Part shown: one piece after another, positions 63,710 through 64,000 of the stretch | Layout of the letters: each line of letters starts with the position of its first letter | Position numbering within the stretch: the first letter of the stretch is position 1 | From: Cellvibrio polysaccharolyticus | Lineage (GTDB): Bacteria > Pseudomonadota > Gammaproteobacteria > Pseudomonadales > Cellvibrionaceae | Direction of reading: 5' to 3' | Length of the DNA stretch: 64,000 nt | Assembly: GCF_015182315.1 (NCBI RefSeq) | Contig: NZ_PRDL01000001.1 | Coordinates: 2,914,001 to 2,978,000, forward strand | Notes under the pieces: model-generated | Told to the model about the DNA's origin: nothing | Databases searched by the model: none | What the model saw: only the letters and a program-made list of their open reading frames with translations | Position numbers and translations under genes: made by a program

Positions 63710-64000
63710 CTATCTCAGCTTTAAATTGCTGACCGTAGAATTCAGACGCGTTAAATCAGAAGCAATAAACTGATCACCGTCTTTTGCGCCAGACCTGACT
63801 TCTATCAGCCGGCCGCTGCTAAAACCAAACTCCAGATTTTTAAGCGTGGCGGTATCATTACTGTTGTTGACTTGATAGAGCATACCGCTACCTTGAGATC
63901 GCACACCGGCAGGTCGCTCCATATAGAAAACATTGGCGAGGCGCTCAATTTCGATAAACCCTTCGATATTTTGTTCCGGCCTGGCACTGGCCGGAAGATC
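63710..64000 (-). CDS. HlyD/MacA-type periplasmic adaptor (C-terminal part; runs off the window)
   Basis: The reverse strand is open from the window edge to the stop at 63710 (about 96 residues). The visible end reads GFIEIERLANVFYMERP, then GRLIEVRSGAKDGDQFIAS and DLTRLNSTVSNLKLR, matching the C-terminal domain of adaptor proteins that partner MacB-like ABC permeases. First visible gene of the adaptor-ATPase-permease operon, 36 bp before the ATPase gene. The N-terminus lies to the right of the window. Confidence 0.8.
   Translation of the reverse strand, partial: DLPASARPEQNIEGFIEIERLANVFYMERPAGVRSQGSGMLYQVNNSNDTATLKNLEFGFSSGRLIEVRSGAKDGDQFIASDLTRLNSTVSNLKLR

Noticed and set aside
1..64000. 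CRISPR array, prophage or insertion sequence
   Set aside because: Reading the window showed no regularly spaced repeats, no integrase or transposase reading frame and no terminal repeats flanking a transposase.

Overview
The window is chromosomal DNA of a gammaproteobacterium. Its housekeeping proteins look pseudomonad- or enterobacterial-like: AceE, DNA polymerase II, dCTP deaminase, ApbC, NadB, LdhA-like, Bfr/Bfd. The block rseC-rseB-rseA-rpoE | nadB ... ygfX-sdhE | ygfZ is a classic gammaproteobacterial arrangement. The accessory content (TonB-dependent receptor of the Xanthomonas/Caulobacter type, flavin tryptophan halogenase, SapC, JmjC-like cupins, GH97 glycosidase, a decayed GH13 amylase) suggests a polysaccharide-degrading genus such as Cellvibrio or a relative. 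That assignment is inference from gene content only.

Layout. 0-8.1 kb: 3' part of aceE, a periplasmic M16 peptidase, a TusA-like protein and a BepA-like M48 peptidase with TPRs. 8.1-8.3 kb: an intergenic 22-bp perfect inverted repeat plus a bidirectional terminator. 8.3-15.1 kb: a tripartite RND efflux operon (adaptor-pump-outer-membrane factor) with a divergent TetR repressor gene and two matching operators around the pump promoter. 15.1-27.8 kb is the accessory region: a GH13 amylase pseudogene, cupin_8/JmjC-like protein A, a large PAS-GGDEF-EAL protein, cupin_8 protein B, and the operon TonB receptor -> tryptophan halogenase -> SapC. About 0.8 kb of AT-rich non-coding DNA follows.

28.5-39.6 kb: the overlapping trio cytochrome c - serine hydrolase - slyX, yciH with a DUF3820 gene, an RluA-type pseudouridine synthase, dcd, apbC, a lytic transglycosylase, a SUKH protein, a DUF937 protein and polB. 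39.7-46.2 kb: a GH97 glycosidase, a CBS-GGDEF protein, dgkA, a PAP2 phosphatase translationally coupled to a glycosyltransferase-like gene, and a MASE2-GGDEF cyclase. 46.2-55.7 kb: arfB and the sigma-E operon, divergent nadB, a propeller-like lipoprotein, ygfX-sdhE, ygfZ and an HDOD gene. 55.8-60.5 kb: ung, a 2-Cys peroxiredoxin, bfd-bfr with a promoter overlapping a Fur-like site, an LdhA homologue lacking its catalytic arginine, and an HDAC-like deacetylase. 60.6-64 kb: an ABC efflux operon (adaptor, ATPase, MacB/FtsX-type permease) running off the right edge.

How parts work together. The TonB receptor/halogenase/SapC operon with two non-haem-iron oxygenase-like cupins looks like an uptake-coupled modification system, and it is the best candidate for little-described biology here. 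The amylase remnant beside it suggests the locus once included maltodextrin use. Three diguanylate-cyclase proteins of different architecture lie within 29 kb. I saw no CRISPR array, tRNA, rRNA, integrase, transposase or phage genes.
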